Notes under the pieces: model-generated | What the model saw: the letters and a program-made list of their open reading frames with translations, nothing else | Told to the model about the DNA's origin: nothing | The model's database searches: none | Part shown: positions 34,813-43,402 of the stretch, one piece after another | How positions within the stretch are numbered: position 1 is the stretch's first letter | Layout of the letters: every line of letters starts with the position of its first letter | Assembly (NCBI GenBank): GCA_018710935.1 | Contig: DVIX01000027.1 | Location: 1 to 46,271, forward strand | DNA from: Candidatus Avirikenella pullistercoris | Lineage (GTDB): Bacteria > Bacteroidota > Bacteroidia > Bacteroidales > Rikenellaceae | Direction: 5' to 3' | Length of the DNA stretch: 46,271 nt | Program-made: the position numbers and the translations under genes

Positions 34813-36224
34813 TATTCCCGTCTTAACAACAATACGACATTTTCCACATGATGCGTATGCGGGAACATATCTACCGGCTGTACTTTTTCTACTTTATAAT
34901 CTCTGTCGAGAATAGCCACATCACGAGCCTGTGTAGCCGGATTACAACTGACATAAACGATTCTTCGGGGAGCCGCCCGCAATACGGTCTCCGCTACCTC
35001 CTCATGGATACCCGTACGGGGAGGGTCCAAAATAATGACATCCGGTTTTCCGTTTTCTTCGATAAAAGCATCATTCAGGACATCTTTCATATCCCCTGCA
35101 TAAAATACGGTATTCCCGATATGATTGAATGCCGAATTTTCGCGCGCATCTTCTATTGCTTCCGGGACATACTCCACCCCGACAACCTTTTTCGCCCGGA
35201 GTGCTACAAAATTAGCAATCGTCCCTGTCCCGGTATATAAATCATAAACGACCTCATTCCCGGTTAATCCGGCAAACTCCCTCGTTACCTTATAAAGTTC
35301 ATACGCTTGTTCGGAATTGGTCTGATAAAACGATTTAGGACCTACCTTAAACCGCAACCCCTCCATATTTTCCACGATATAATCTTTACCATAGTAACAA
35401 TTTACCGGCAAATCCCCATACGAATCATTCAATTTATCATTTATGATATAAATCAATGAGGTAATTTCAGGAAACCGCTCTTTTAAAAAATCGAGCAACT
35501 CTTCCCTTTTGGTTCTATCCTCATACGCAAATACCACGATAACCATCACATCGCCCGATGAAGCCGTACGAATTACGATATTACGCATAAAGCCGTCATG
35601 GTTTCTGACATCGTAATAACTATATCCCCGTTCTTTCGTAAACTCTTTCACTGCATTCCGGATCGCATTGGATGGCTCCCTCTGCAAATAACACTGTTCT
35701 ATATCCAGTATTTTATCGAACATCCCTGTAATATGGAAGCCCAAGGCATGTTCTCTGTCCACTTCCGGATTATTTTCCAATTCCTTATACGGAATCCACC
35801 GTTTATCGGAAAAAGCGAATTCCAATTTATTCCGGTAATAACGAATATTTTCAGAACCGATAATCGGAGAAATTTCCGGCAATTCGACTTTCCCTATCCG
35901 GGTAAGCTGATCTTTCACCTGCCGCTGTTTATATTCCAACTGTTTATCATAAGGCAGGTTCTGCCATTTACAACCTCCGCAATCTCCGTAATGTCCGCAA
36001 AAAGGTTGTTCTCTGAATTGCGAATATTTGACATAACGGACCACATAGCCTTCCATAAATCGACGGCGCTTGTTACAAATCTGAACATCCACAATATCGC
36101 CGGGAACCGTAAACGGTACAAAAACCACTACATCATTATATTTTCCCAATGCTTTCCCTTCAGCAGCAACATCTATAATTTCAAGGCCTTCTATCAAGGG
36201 GTATTTATTTTTCTTTCTTGCCAC
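34812..36224 (-). CDS. rlmD: 23S rRNA (uracil-5-)-methyltransferase RlmD-like
   Basis: A 470-residue class I SAM methyltransferase of the TrmA/RlmD group. An N-terminal TRAM domain (about residues 10-65) is followed by an iron-sulfur cysteine cluster in CGHYGDCGGCKWQ. The SAM site is YDLYTGTGTIANFVAL, with DPPRTGIHEEV and the catalytic cysteine in YVSCNPATQARD. It methylates a uracil of 23S rRNA, U1939 by analogy. Whether it covers U747 as well, as RlmCD does, cannot be read. It is the first gene of an operon with the tRNA methyltransferase and the nuclease. Confidence 0.9.
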   Translation of the reverse strand: MARKKNKYPLIEGLEIIDVAAEGKALGKYNDVVVFVPFTVPGDIVDVQICNKRRRFMEGYVVRYVKYSQFREQPFCGHYGDCGGCKWQNLPYDKQLEYKQRQVKDQLTRIGKVELPEISPIIGSENIRYYRNKLEFAFSDKRWIPYKELENNPEVDREHALGFHITGMFDKILDIEQCYLQREPSNAIRNAVKEFTKERGYSYYDVRNHDGFMRNIVIRTASSGDVMVIVVFAYEDRTKREELLDFLKERFPEITSLIYIINDKLNDSYGDLPVNCYYGKDYIVENMEGLRFKVGPKSFYQTNSEQAYELYKVTREFAGLTGNEVVYDLYTGTGTIANFVALRAKKVVGVEYVPEAIEDARENSAFNHIGNTVFYAGDMKDVLNDAFIEENGKPDVIILDPPRTGIHEEVAETVLRAAPRRIVYVSCNPATQARDVAILDRDYKVEKVQPVDMFPHTHHVENVVLLLRRE

Positions 36225-36240
36225 AATTTCAATTTTTCGA

Positions 36241-36248
36241 CAAAGATA
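36241..36248 (-). promoter_or_regulatory. -7 element for the rlmD operon
   Basis: Reads TATCTTTG on the minus strand, 17 bp before the rlmD start, implying a very short leader. No -33 TTG is visible. Confidence 0.45.
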
Positions 36249-36330
36249 ATATTTTAAAAAGGACCGTAACGAGAATTCCGAAAAGAAACCGCCGGAATTT
36301 CTCCGGCAAACAAACCTTATAAAATAAAAC

Positions 36331-36349
36331 AGCCGGTAAAATACCGGCT
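36331..36349 (-). terminator. Terminator of the exporter-DUF5672-Trx operon
   Basis: AGCCGGTA (36331-36338) pairs with TACCGGCT (36342-36349). Read on the minus strand it is followed by GTTTTATTTTA. It lies 25 bp beyond the thioredoxin-like stop. A second small hairpin (GCCGGA/TCCGGC, 36291-36307) follows. Confidence 0.78.
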
Positions 36350-36373
36350 ATCCATTTCATCCCCTCCCAAAAA

Positions 36374-36835
36374 TTACCTGTAACGATTCAATAAATCGTC
36401 CGTCAGTTGGGAAGCCCTTCCTTGCCACACGAATATTCCCTTTTTATCCAAAAGTACCGTCATCGGCACATACCGGACATCATACGCTTCGAATGTTTCT
36501 CCTTCGTCATCAACCGCTACCATATAAGCCGGATTTTTCCCTGCAAAGAAATTCTGCACTTTCTCTTTATCATCCTTTGCCACAACAATAAAACTAATCT
36601 CCCCCTTATATCGTTCAGCAAAATCATTCAACCGCTCCAACTGCTCCTCAACCCCTTGACTATCCAAAACTAAAAAATCTATACAAAGGGACTTATTATT
36701 CAACATCTGGCCGGGAACGATAAATTCCGACACCTGTAATTGCGGAGCTTTTTCATTATAAACAAGTTTCTGGGCTACAACCGTCGTAACAGAAGCCGCC
36801 AAGAAGAATACGATCAATAAAATACACCTTTTCAT
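36374..36835 (-). CDS. Exported thioredoxin-fold protein lacking the CxxC motif
   Basis: A 153-residue protein with a signal peptide (residues 1-21, ending VVAQ). The mature sequence follows a thioredoxin/AhpC-like pattern: NEKAPQLQVSEFI, a strand SLCIDFLVLD, FIVVAKDDKEKVQNFF, YMVAVDDEGE, and the cis-proline loop YVPMTVLLDKKG. The position where redox members carry CxxC has none, and only one cysteine is left in the mature part. It is therefore probably not a disulfide oxidoreductase but a binding or structural relative (inference). It lies 14 bp downstream of the DUF5672 gene and is last in the exporter operon. Confidence 0.82.
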   Translation of the reverse strand: MKRCILLIVFFLAASVTTVVAQKLVYNEKAPQLQVSEFIVPGQMLNNKSLCIDFLVLDSQGVEEQLERLNDFAERYKGEISFIVVAKDDKEKVQNFFAGKNPAYMVAVDDEGETFEAYDVRYVPMTVLLDKKGIFVWQGRASQLTDDLLNRYR

Positions 36836-36849
36836 TCACAAATATTTAG

Positions 36850-37644
36850 TTATATAACGATGCCTGTATAATCCTTTATCAACGGACGATAAAAATTTTT
36901 CCTCTTATCCCATCCGTGAACGGCAAAAGGAAGTTTTTTACTGTAAGCATAACACTCCTCCGGATTAATATCAAATGCAAAATCCAACGCTTCCTGCCAA
37001 CCGGGAATTTTAAAATTCTTGTTCCATTCCGGTACTTCCATACTCCAAAACACATCCTCGTTATAACGCGATTTACCTTCTCTTTTCAGATACTCCGCAA
37101 TGAGGGGGCCCATCTCGCAAACCGCCTTATAATGCGGCATAACTTTCCGCAAAGAAAAACCTCCATTACCGACTTTATTCCACAAATCGTAATTTTTCAC
37201 CCCTGTTAAAGAACGGAAAAAATTTCTGAATCCCGAAAAAATCCTATAATAAAAAGCATCGTATTTCTTTTTTTTCATCCAGGGAGCCCCTATATAATCA
37301 TATCCTAAAGAGCTCCAATATTCCAACCGATCATCGAATATAAACGCATCCAATTGACAAATCAAAATATATTCCGTTTCTAAAAAACGTTTATAAAATA
37401 CAGGCGACATCATCAACCGGTTATATCCTGCCACTCCCTGAAAAAATCTATCTTCAAAAGATTCTATTCCAAAAGAATATCCCGGAACAAACGAAGTCCA
37501 TGAAGAAATATCCAGAGATTCCGGTTTCACAAAAACTTTCTCATACCGATTCAATACACTGAAACAACGTTCCAACGATATCCGTTCGGTTTCACTCAAT
37601 GCCGATTTATATACAGGAATTATAACCTTTACTTTACAATCCAT
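36850..37644 (-). CDS. DUF5672 glycosyltransferase-like protein
   Basis: A 264-residue protein without a signal peptide. It opens with KVKVIIPVYKSALSETE, like a GT-A fold enzyme. CQLDAFIFDDRLEYW holds a possible D-x-D-type acidic site, and GYDYIGAPWMKK and NGGFSLRK are hallmark DUF5672 blocks. ends with FAVHGWDK, resembling the late histidine of GT-A enzymes. It probably transfers a sugar to a surface polymer on the cytosolic side. Donor and acceptor are unknown. It starts 1 bp after the MsbA-type exporter, which implies a shared role in envelope glycan or lipid export. Confidence 0.85.
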   Translation of the reverse strand: MDCKVKVIIPVYKSALSETERISLERCFSVLNRYEKVFVKPESLDISSWTSFVPGYSFGIESFEDRFFQGVAGYNRLMMSPVFYKRFLETEYILICQLDAFIFDDRLEYWSSLGYDYIGAPWMKKKKYDAFYYRIFSGFRNFFRSLTGVKNYDLWNKVGNGGFSLRKVMPHYKAVCEMGPLIAEYLKREGKSRYNEDVFWSMEVPEWNKNFKIPGWQEALDFAFDINPEECYAYSKKLPFAVHGWDKRKNFYRPLIKDYTGIVI

Positions 37645-37645
37645 A

Positions 37646-39481
37646 TTAATTCGATTGCTGTAACTGCTGCATTTCTATTAATTTATGATATGCCCCTTTC
37701 TTTTCCAGCAATTCCGCATGAGTTCCTTCCTCAACAATCCTGCCCGACTCGATAACGATTATCTTATCGGCATGCTGTATCGTACTTAGGCGATGGGCAA
37801 TCACCAAAGAGGTACGGTCTTTCAACAAAGAGGTCAACGCATCCTGCACCAGTTTTTCCGACTCGGTATCCAATGCGGATGTCGCTTCATCCAGAATCAA
37901 TATTTCCGGATTCCGTAAAACAGCCCGGGCAATACTGAGCCTTTGGCGCTGTCCCCCCGACAATTTAGCGCCCCTATCTCCGATATTCGTCTGATAACCG
38001 TCTTCCGTTTCCATAATAAACTGATGGGCATTGGCCACCTTAGCGGCAGTAACTACCTCATCGAAAGAAGATGCGATATTTCCTAATTTAATATTCTGTT
38101 CGATAGTATCATTAAACAAAACGACCTCCTGAGAAACAATCCCCAATTTATCCCTTACAGAAGAGAGCTTATATTGCCGGATATCTATTCCGTCGATAGA
38201 AATACTCCCGCTATCCACATCATAAAAACGGGGTATCAAATCGGCAATAGTCGATTTTCCGCCTCCGGAAGCACCGACCAAAGCAACCGTTTCTCCTTTC
38301 TTTATCGTAAAACTGACTCCATGCAATACCTCTTTATTATCATAAGAAAAACGGACATTATCAAAAGCAATTTCTTCGTTAAAATGCTCCAACACAACCG
38401 GTTTTTCCACGTCGAGAATTTCCGGTTTGGCATCGATTAACCGAAGTACACGGTCACCGGCTGCCAACCCCTGATGAATCGTACTGAAAGAATCCGCAAC
38501 GGAACGGGCCGGACGGGTAACCTGAGAGAACATGGCAAGATAAGCCAAAAAAGAACTTGCATCCAATCCTCCGCTAATCACCATGTTGCCGCCATAAATC
38601 AAAATAACGGCAACAGCCGATACCCCTAAAAATTCAGACATCGGAGAGGCCATCTGCTGACGGGTGGCCATGGAACGTAAAATGGAAGAATAGCGGGAAT
38701 CTTTTTTCACAAACTTATTAATTACGTAATCTACCGCATTATACGATTTAACCACTTTTATCCCGGATAACGCCTCTTCCGCTATGCTTACCATATCGCC
38801 CAAAGATTCCTGCGCCTCCGTTGCACTTTTTCGCAAATGTTTTACGATATAGCCGATAATCAATGCCGTAATAGGCAGCATAGCCAAAACGAACAAAGTC
38901 AGCTTCCCTGAAATAGCAATCAATGCCACAAAATAACCGATAATCAAAGCAGGTTCTTTAAAAGCCACCTGCAAAGTATTGGTCACACAGAACTGTACGA
39001 TATTTATATCCGAGGTCAATTTGGAAAGAATATCCCCCTTTCGCTCATTACTGAAAAAACGGACATTCAGGTTCATTACATTTCGAAAAAGAGCATCCCT
39101 GAGGTTTTGCAATGTATGTATCCGAAAATTTTCCATGATTTTCTGAGCGGCAAAACGGAATAAATTGCTTAATAGTACAGCCGATACTACAATTACACTC
39201 AAAAATACCAAAACATCCTGTAACGAATAGGAACTTCCGAATTGTAAATAAATAAAATATTTAATAATATTTTCAAGATACTCCGTAGATAGCTGGAACT
39301 CCGGCATCACCGTAACCGCCTGACGCATAGCCTCGCCATTAAACAAAGTCGTTAAAACGGGCATTATCAACGTAAAAGTCAACGTATTGAAAACAGCATG
39401 CAAAACGACACAAAAGAAATACGGTATCGCATATTTTTCTACCGGACGTGCAAATGTAAAAATTCGGAAAAAGGTTTTCAT
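37646..39481 (-). CDS. ABC exporter, MsbA-type (fused membrane and ATPase domains)
   Basis: A 611-residue half-transporter. Residues about 15-345 contain six membrane helices, and residues about 370-605 the ATPase. Visible motifs are Walker A GASGGGKST near residue 400, the Q-loop VSQEVVLFN, the ABC signature LSGGQRQRLSIARA near 510, Walker B ILILDEATSALD and the switch histidine in VIAHRLSTI. It works as a homodimer, or possibly a heterodimer. Lipid A flipping (MsbA) is the closest recognised role, but multidrug or polymer export cannot be excluded. It leads an operon with DUF5672 and thioredoxin-like genes. Confidence 0.92.
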   Translation of the reverse strand: MKTFFRIFTFARPVEKYAIPYFFCVVLHAVFNTLTFTLIMPVLTTLFNGEAMRQAVTVMPEFQLSTEYLENIIKYFIYLQFGSSYSLQDVLVFLSVIVVSAVLLSNLFRFAAQKIMENFRIHTLQNLRDALFRNVMNLNVRFFSNERKGDILSKLTSDINIVQFCVTNTLQVAFKEPALIIGYFVALIAISGKLTLFVLAMLPITALIIGYIVKHLRKSATEAQESLGDMVSIAEEALSGIKVVKSYNAVDYVINKFVKKDSRYSSILRSMATRQQMASPMSEFLGVSAVAVILIYGGNMVISGGLDASSFLAYLAMFSQVTRPARSVADSFSTIHQGLAAGDRVLRLIDAKPEILDVEKPVVLEHFNEEIAFDNVRFSYDNKEVLHGVSFTIKKGETVALVGASGGGKSTIADLIPRFYDVDSGSISIDGIDIRQYKLSSVRDKLGIVSQEVVLFNDTIEQNIKLGNIASSFDEVVTAAKVANAHQFIMETEDGYQTNIGDRGAKLSGGQRQRLSIARAVLRNPEILILDEATSALDTESEKLVQDALTSLLKDRTSLVIAHRLSTIQHADKIIVIESGRIVEEGTHAELLEKKGAYHKLIEMQQLQQSN

Positions 39482-39501
39482 ACAATTTATTTGATTTGGT
39501 A

Positions 39502-39509
39502 CAAATGTA
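39502..39509 (-). promoter_or_regulatory. -7 element for the exporter operon
   Basis: Reads TACATTTG (TAnnTTTG) on the minus strand, 21 bp before the exporter start. No clear -33 element is visible. Confidence 0.45.
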
Positions 39510-39743
39510 AGAAAAACAACCGGAAAACCTTATATCCGCTAAAAGAAAAGAGGTTCTACTCGCTTGCTTGTATATGCCGCGGAAAAAAATATCCGTCATC
39601 AAAAACAACGATACCAATTTTTACGAATGCCCGATACCAAACCGCAAATATCCAACTGTAAGCTCCCTGATTTCTTAAAATATAACAATTAGGGCTGTCT
39701 TAACATATAGCAACCTAAAAAATAACAACTTATTAATTTATTC

Positions 39744-41099
39744 CTACTCCGCTCCGGATTCTGCGTCATAATTGAATTTTACATCTTTAATATCCAATGT
39801 AGAACCTCTTAACCCTTGGTTCGGGTCCTGATTTGCATTTACAGCCGCCCAAAAATTATCTCCATAAGCACTGGAAGAGAACATCACGATAATATGGGTT
39901 ACCGGTGTTTCATCTATTTTATCGGAATCTACAAAAGTTTCTTTAATAGGCTCCGTTGCACTTACCAAAGTCGGTTTCCCATCTACGGAAGCATAAGCAT
40001 AAAAAGCGACTTCTCCACGGGAACCTCCGATATTCATATAAGGTTTATCCGCCAATTGCGCAGCATTCGGTTTTCCATAAATAAATTCAAGCGTCTGTTC
40101 AACAAAACCGTCATCCGAAGTAACATCTCCTATTTTTTCACTTGTCCGCAACCAGGCAGAAGCGATACGGATATAATTCCCGATTCCCTGATCCCTATTT
40201 TGCAATATAAAATAAATATCGCAAGAATCTTTTGTCGGCCGTCCTTGTGCATCTCCTTCCCGTATTATATTTAACAACCCGTCTTTCATGGTTTCCCCCG
40301 GAGTATAACGCATTTTAAAAGTTACGCTTTTCGGCCTGGAATTAAAAGAAGTGCCAAAATCAAGCATTTGTCGAGTTTTTCCTGCAAATCCCAAAGCAGC
40401 ATTAAAATAAAAACGTCCCGTAAATAATGCACCTGCTACCACTTTTGATCCTGCTCGTTCTGTTGCCTTATTATCCACTTCAATCGTTTCCATTCGGGCA
40501 TACGAAGGCGTTACATTATTCGGCATCGGACGAGTTGTAAAATAATAAATTTGAGATACCGATACAGCATTTGCTTCTGCAGTAGTTTTCCACGGCGTTT
40601 GAGTAGCTCCATCTCCAGGAACATAACCAAATTCTCCTGTTTTATCTATTTTTATTTGAGAACCATCTTTATCTGACGTTGCAACCGTCCATGTACTCAT
40701 ATCCGAGAAGTCGATCTGTTGTTGAGCATTCTCCTGATCCGGATGTTTTACCACAATTTTCCAAACTTTCTGAAAGGCACTATTCTCTGCAATTACCTTA
40801 AAAACAACCGGTTCACTGAAATTAGTAACGGATGAAGCATCTATCGTAGGACGTGCCAGATTGGAATATGACACCAAACGAACTTTCAGGTTCGCCATAT
40901 CCATTGTCGAAGGAACTACCACATCTACATATCCTGTATCCCGCCAATCCACCTGAGGAGTTATCTTGGACGAACTCTGCCCCTCTATTTCAAAAGTCAA
41001 TATATTCGCTTCCGTAGATTCCCCGAAATAATCTTTTGCGATACATCCCTGCAATAACAATATGGTTATCAACAAAATTCCTTTCAATATCTTTTGCAT
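39744..41099 (-). CDS. PCMD-domain lipoprotein
   Basis: A 451-residue lipoprotein with signal peptide and lipobox LLLQGC (cysteine 19). After a short linker comes an Ig-like beta module (about 35-125: ANILTFEIEGQSSSKITPQV through WKIVVKHPD), then a large C-terminal PCMD domain (putative carbohydrate metabolism domain) starting near DFSDMSTWTV and ending GSTLDIKDVKFNYD. The C-terminal part resembles a carbohydrate-binding beta-sandwich. It probably sits on the cell surface or in the outer membrane and binds glycans (family inference). It is 4 bp downstream of the barrel protein gene and co-transcribed with it. Confidence 0.88.
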   Translation of the reverse strand: MQKILKGILLITILLLQGCIAKDYFGESTEANILTFEIEGQSSSKITPQVDWRDTGYVDVVVPSTMDMANLKVRLVSYSNLARPTIDASSVTNFSEPVVFKVIAENSAFQKVWKIVVKHPDQENAQQQIDFSDMSTWTVATSDKDGSQIKIDKTGEFGYVPGDGATQTPWKTTAEANAVSVSQIYYFTTRPMPNNVTPSYARMETIEVDNKATERAGSKVVAGALFTGRFYFNAALGFAGKTRQMLDFGTSFNSRPKSVTFKMRYTPGETMKDGLLNIIREGDAQGRPTKDSCDIYFILQNRDQGIGNYIRIASAWLRTSEKIGDVTSDDGFVEQTLEFIYGKPNAAQLADKPYMNIGGSRGEVAFYAYASVDGKPTLVSATEPIKETFVDSDKIDETPVTHIIVMFSSSAYGDNFWAAVNANQDPNQGLRGSTLDIKDVKFNYDAESGAE

Positions 41100-41103
41100 A
41101 CCC

Positions 41104-42249
41104 TTATTTTCTTAAACTATTAACGTATTCCCTGTTTTTAAAATAATCCAAACCGAAATAGTAAGCGAATCCGAACTGTATATTAAACGGCATAAATTTA
41201 AAGCTCAATCCGTAACTGGTCATACTCCCTTTATCCACTTCATTATTGACCAATTTCGTTTTTTCCCAATAAGCAACGACCGGGTTCATCGCAAACTCAA
41301 ATGCAAAACCTCTGGTCATGAAATACATAAACCCGGGTGAAATACCAAGCCCTACCCCTAATTTATCTTTTTTAATTTTATGTATTTCTGTCCCATTATC
41401 ATAAACATTACGAGACAACGCATTCGTATAAGTAAAAAGCAAACTGGTTTCACTTACGATAAAAAAACGTTGTGCAGCATCTAACGGAAGATAATTCCTC
41501 AATACGACCGCACCGGTATAAGCACTACTTACGTTATTGGTCTCATAACTTTTCGCTCCGATCACAATATCCAAAATATCCGCATCCAATTTCAACCGCG
41601 TATCGTTGAATGTATATCCGAATTTCAACCCTACCGCAACATTATTCGCAACCAAATGCCCTGCCGAAACAGCCGCACTGAAATTTCTTCTGTAAACATC
41701 GTCTATCGTTGCCAAAGGTTCCAATAACATATCGTCGATATCATTGCTGCTAAAACCTATTCTGAAAGAGAAATAAGTCACCCGCTTTTCCAATAACGCA
41801 TAACGGTCCTCACTTTCAAAAGCCTGTTTCCCGTACCCTTTATTTCTATTTACTTTCAAAAAAAGGAAATTAACATAATCCTTTTTCCCTTTTCTCGTCT
41901 TTACCGTATCTACTTTCTCACTATCATAATAGCCGACGGGATCATTTATAGCAGAATACCGGGTAACCTTAGGAGGAATCGATACCTGCATCGTATCCTG
42001 AATTTGCGGTTCCGGATACTGTTCTTCCGTTATTTCTCCCTCTGCCTCCACTCCTTCAGTTATCATTCCCTGCTGTTCATCTGTAAATTCGACTTCCCCT
42101 GCAACCTCTTTTTCATTTACAATATTCAATTTCTCATCGAAATTCGTCATAACCGGCTGTGCCTCATCCGACAATTCCGGCAATATAACGGACGCCTTTA
42201 CAGCAAAGGATAACAACAACAATAATACACTAAAAGATAACTTGTTCAT
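41104..42249 (-). CDS. Predicted outer-membrane beta-barrel protein
   Basis: A 381-residue protein with a signal peptide (residues 1-19, ending VKA). An acidic, Glu-rich unstructured stretch (about 20-95, e.g. EVAGEVEFTDEQQGMITEGV) precedes a C-terminal domain of alternating amphipathic strands (TYFSFRIGFSSNDID, NNVAVGLKFGYTFND, AVVLRNYLPLD, FMPFNIQFGFAYYFGL), as expected of an eight- to ten-stranded barrel. I do not recognise a named family. It is the first gene of a two-gene operon with the PCMD lipoprotein, so the two probably act together at the outer membrane. Confidence 0.8.
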   Translation of the reverse strand: MNKLSFSVLLLLLSFAVKASVILPELSDEAQPVMTNFDEKLNIVNEKEVAGEVEFTDEQQGMITEGVEAEGEITEEQYPEPQIQDTMQVSIPPKVTRYSAINDPVGYYDSEKVDTVKTRKGKKDYVNFLFLKVNRNKGYGKQAFESEDRYALLEKRVTYFSFRIGFSSNDIDDMLLEPLATIDDVYRRNFSAAVSAGHLVANNVAVGLKFGYTFNDTRLKLDADILDIVIGAKSYETNNVSSAYTGAVVLRNYLPLDAAQRFFIVSETSLLFTYTNALSRNVYDNGTEIHKIKKDKLGVGLGISPGFMYFMTRGFAFEFAMNPVVAYWEKTKLVNNEVDKGSMTSYGLSFKFMPFNIQFGFAYYFGLDYFKNREYVNSLRK

Positions 42250-42329
42250 TCAAAATTTATTTAGTTTGAATATGAATTACTACTTCTGAAAATGGTATAA
42301 CAAAACATCGTTCCAAAACATAAACTTCA

Positions 42330-42357
42330 CAAAGATATTATTTTTTTTGAAAAACAA
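42330..42357 (-). promoter_or_regulatory. Promoter of the barrel-PCMD operon
   Basis: On the minus strand: TTG (42355-42357), a 17-bp spacer, TATCTTTG (42330-42337), 81 bp before the start. Confidence 0.65.
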
Positions 42358-42544
42358 TATCTTTTATACATTTTACAACTTTATCATACAGAGTATATTA
42401 CATTTTCAGACTATCCATATTTCCACATCTTTGCAATAAACAGTATTCAGCTGCTACAAGTCAGATATCCGCAAAATACTCTTATTTATCCGAATGATTT
42501 CTTATTTCGAAATCACCTGCAAAAGATTCTTTTCGGAAATTAAT

Positions 42545-42574
42545 TTGTTTTATCGAATAAAGAAGTTATATTTG
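42545..42574 (+). promoter_or_regulatory. Promoter of greA
   Basis: TTG at 42545-42547 (within TTTG), a 19-bp spacer, TATATTTG at 42567-42574. This is one of the best matches to the Bacteroidota consensus in the window. Confidence 0.75.
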
Positions 42575-42675
42575 TAAAAATATTTGAGCAAAGAGTTCTG
42601 ACTAAGTAAAACGAGTTGGAATTCTTTATTTTTTACACCCCCTTAAAACAATAAGGGAATTAATACTGAATTATT

Positions 42676-43149
42676 ATGTCTAAGGTAGTTTATTTAACAG
42701 AAGCAGGATTAGAAAAGTTAAAAAAGGAATTGGACCATCTGCGTAGTGTCGAGCGTCCGTCCATTGCTGCACAAATAGCAGAAGCCCGGGACAAAGGGGA
42801 CCTATCTGAGAATGCCGAATACGATGCTGCCAAAGAAGCACAAGGCTTATTGGAAATGAAAATATCAAAACTGGAAGCTACTGTCGCTGCAGCAAGGATT
42901 ATTCATGAATCCCAAATAGACACCAATAGTGTACAAATACTAAACCGTGTCAAAATCAAGAATGTCGGAACAGGCAAAATAATGGAATATACATTAGTTT
43001 CCGAAAATGAAGCCAATCTGAAAGAAGGTAAATTATCAATCGGTACTCCCATTGCAAAAGCCCTGTTGGGACGAAATCAAGGAGATATTGTCGATGTTCA
43101 GGTTCCTTCCGGCGCTATGAAACTGGAAATTTTAGAAATCGGTATTTAA
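42676..43149 (+). CDS. greA: Transcription elongation factor GreA
   Basis: A 157-residue two-domain protein. The N-terminal coiled coil (TEAGLEKLKKELDHL through EARDKGDLSENAEYDAAKEAQG) carries the acidic tip residues D and E of GDLSENAEYDAA, which position Mg2+ in the RNA polymerase secondary channel. The C-terminal FKBP-like domain ends with GAMKLEILEI. It rescues backtracked polymerase by stimulating transcript cleavage. It has a strong promoter and is followed by a hairpin at 43186-43227. Its single-copy context and normal length are unremarkable. Confidence 0.96.
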   Translation: MSKVVYLTEAGLEKLKKELDHLRSVERPSIAAQIAEARDKGDLSENAEYDAAKEAQGLLEMKISKLEATVAAARIIHESQIDTNSVQILNRVKIKNVGTGKIMEYTLVSENEANLKEGKLSIGTPIAKALLGRNQGDIVDVQVPSGAMKLEILEIGI

Positions 43150-43185
43150 TCCGCATCTTTAACTTATCGAAGATTTTTGATATAA

Positions 43186-43227
43186 ATCCGGGAACAAATT
43201 ACAAAACACTTGTACTTGTTCCCGGAT
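43186..43227 (+). terminator. Probable terminator after greA
   Basis: ATCCGGGAACAA (43186-43197) pairs perfectly with TTGTTCCCGGAT (43216-43227). The loop is 18 nt with further ACAA/TTGT pairing. The downstream AATTTATATAATT is AT-rich without a pure U-run. Confidence 0.65.
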
Positions 43228-43330
43228 AATTTATATAATTACCTGTCGAATTCTTCCCTCCCTTTTACAATTTCTACCGCTCCCCTTAAAAAATCAACTT
43301 ACACAGGATTCATTTCCTAATATTTTCGTG

Positions 43331-43338
43331 TATCTTTG
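43331..43338 (+). promoter_or_regulatory. -7 element for the carbamoyltransferase gene
   Basis: TATCTTTG 65 bp before the start at 43403. No TTG is seen at the -33 distance. Confidence 0.52.
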
Positions 43339-43402
43339 CATCGGAAGTAAAATAAACCGGGATAGACACCGGAAATCTAACCCATAGTTAAAACAAAAAA
43401 AG

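Larger units (their letters stand above)
42250..42675. other. Divergent promoter region between the barrel operon and greA
   Basis: About 425 AT-rich bases holding a leftward promoter at 42330-42357 and a rightward promoter at 42545-42574, with leaders of about 75-95 nt. No gene or stable RNA is evident between them. Confidence 0.55.

Noticed and set aside
35598-36257. A 219-codon plus-strand ORF opposite rlmD.
   Set aside because: It is antisense to a well-supported methyltransferase and its composition (Phe, Ile, His rich) is that of an antisense frame.
37646-39481. The ABC exporter as CydC/CydD for cytochrome bd assembly.
   Set aside because: It is a single gene far from cydAB, next to a glycosyltransferase-like gene, and resembles MsbA.
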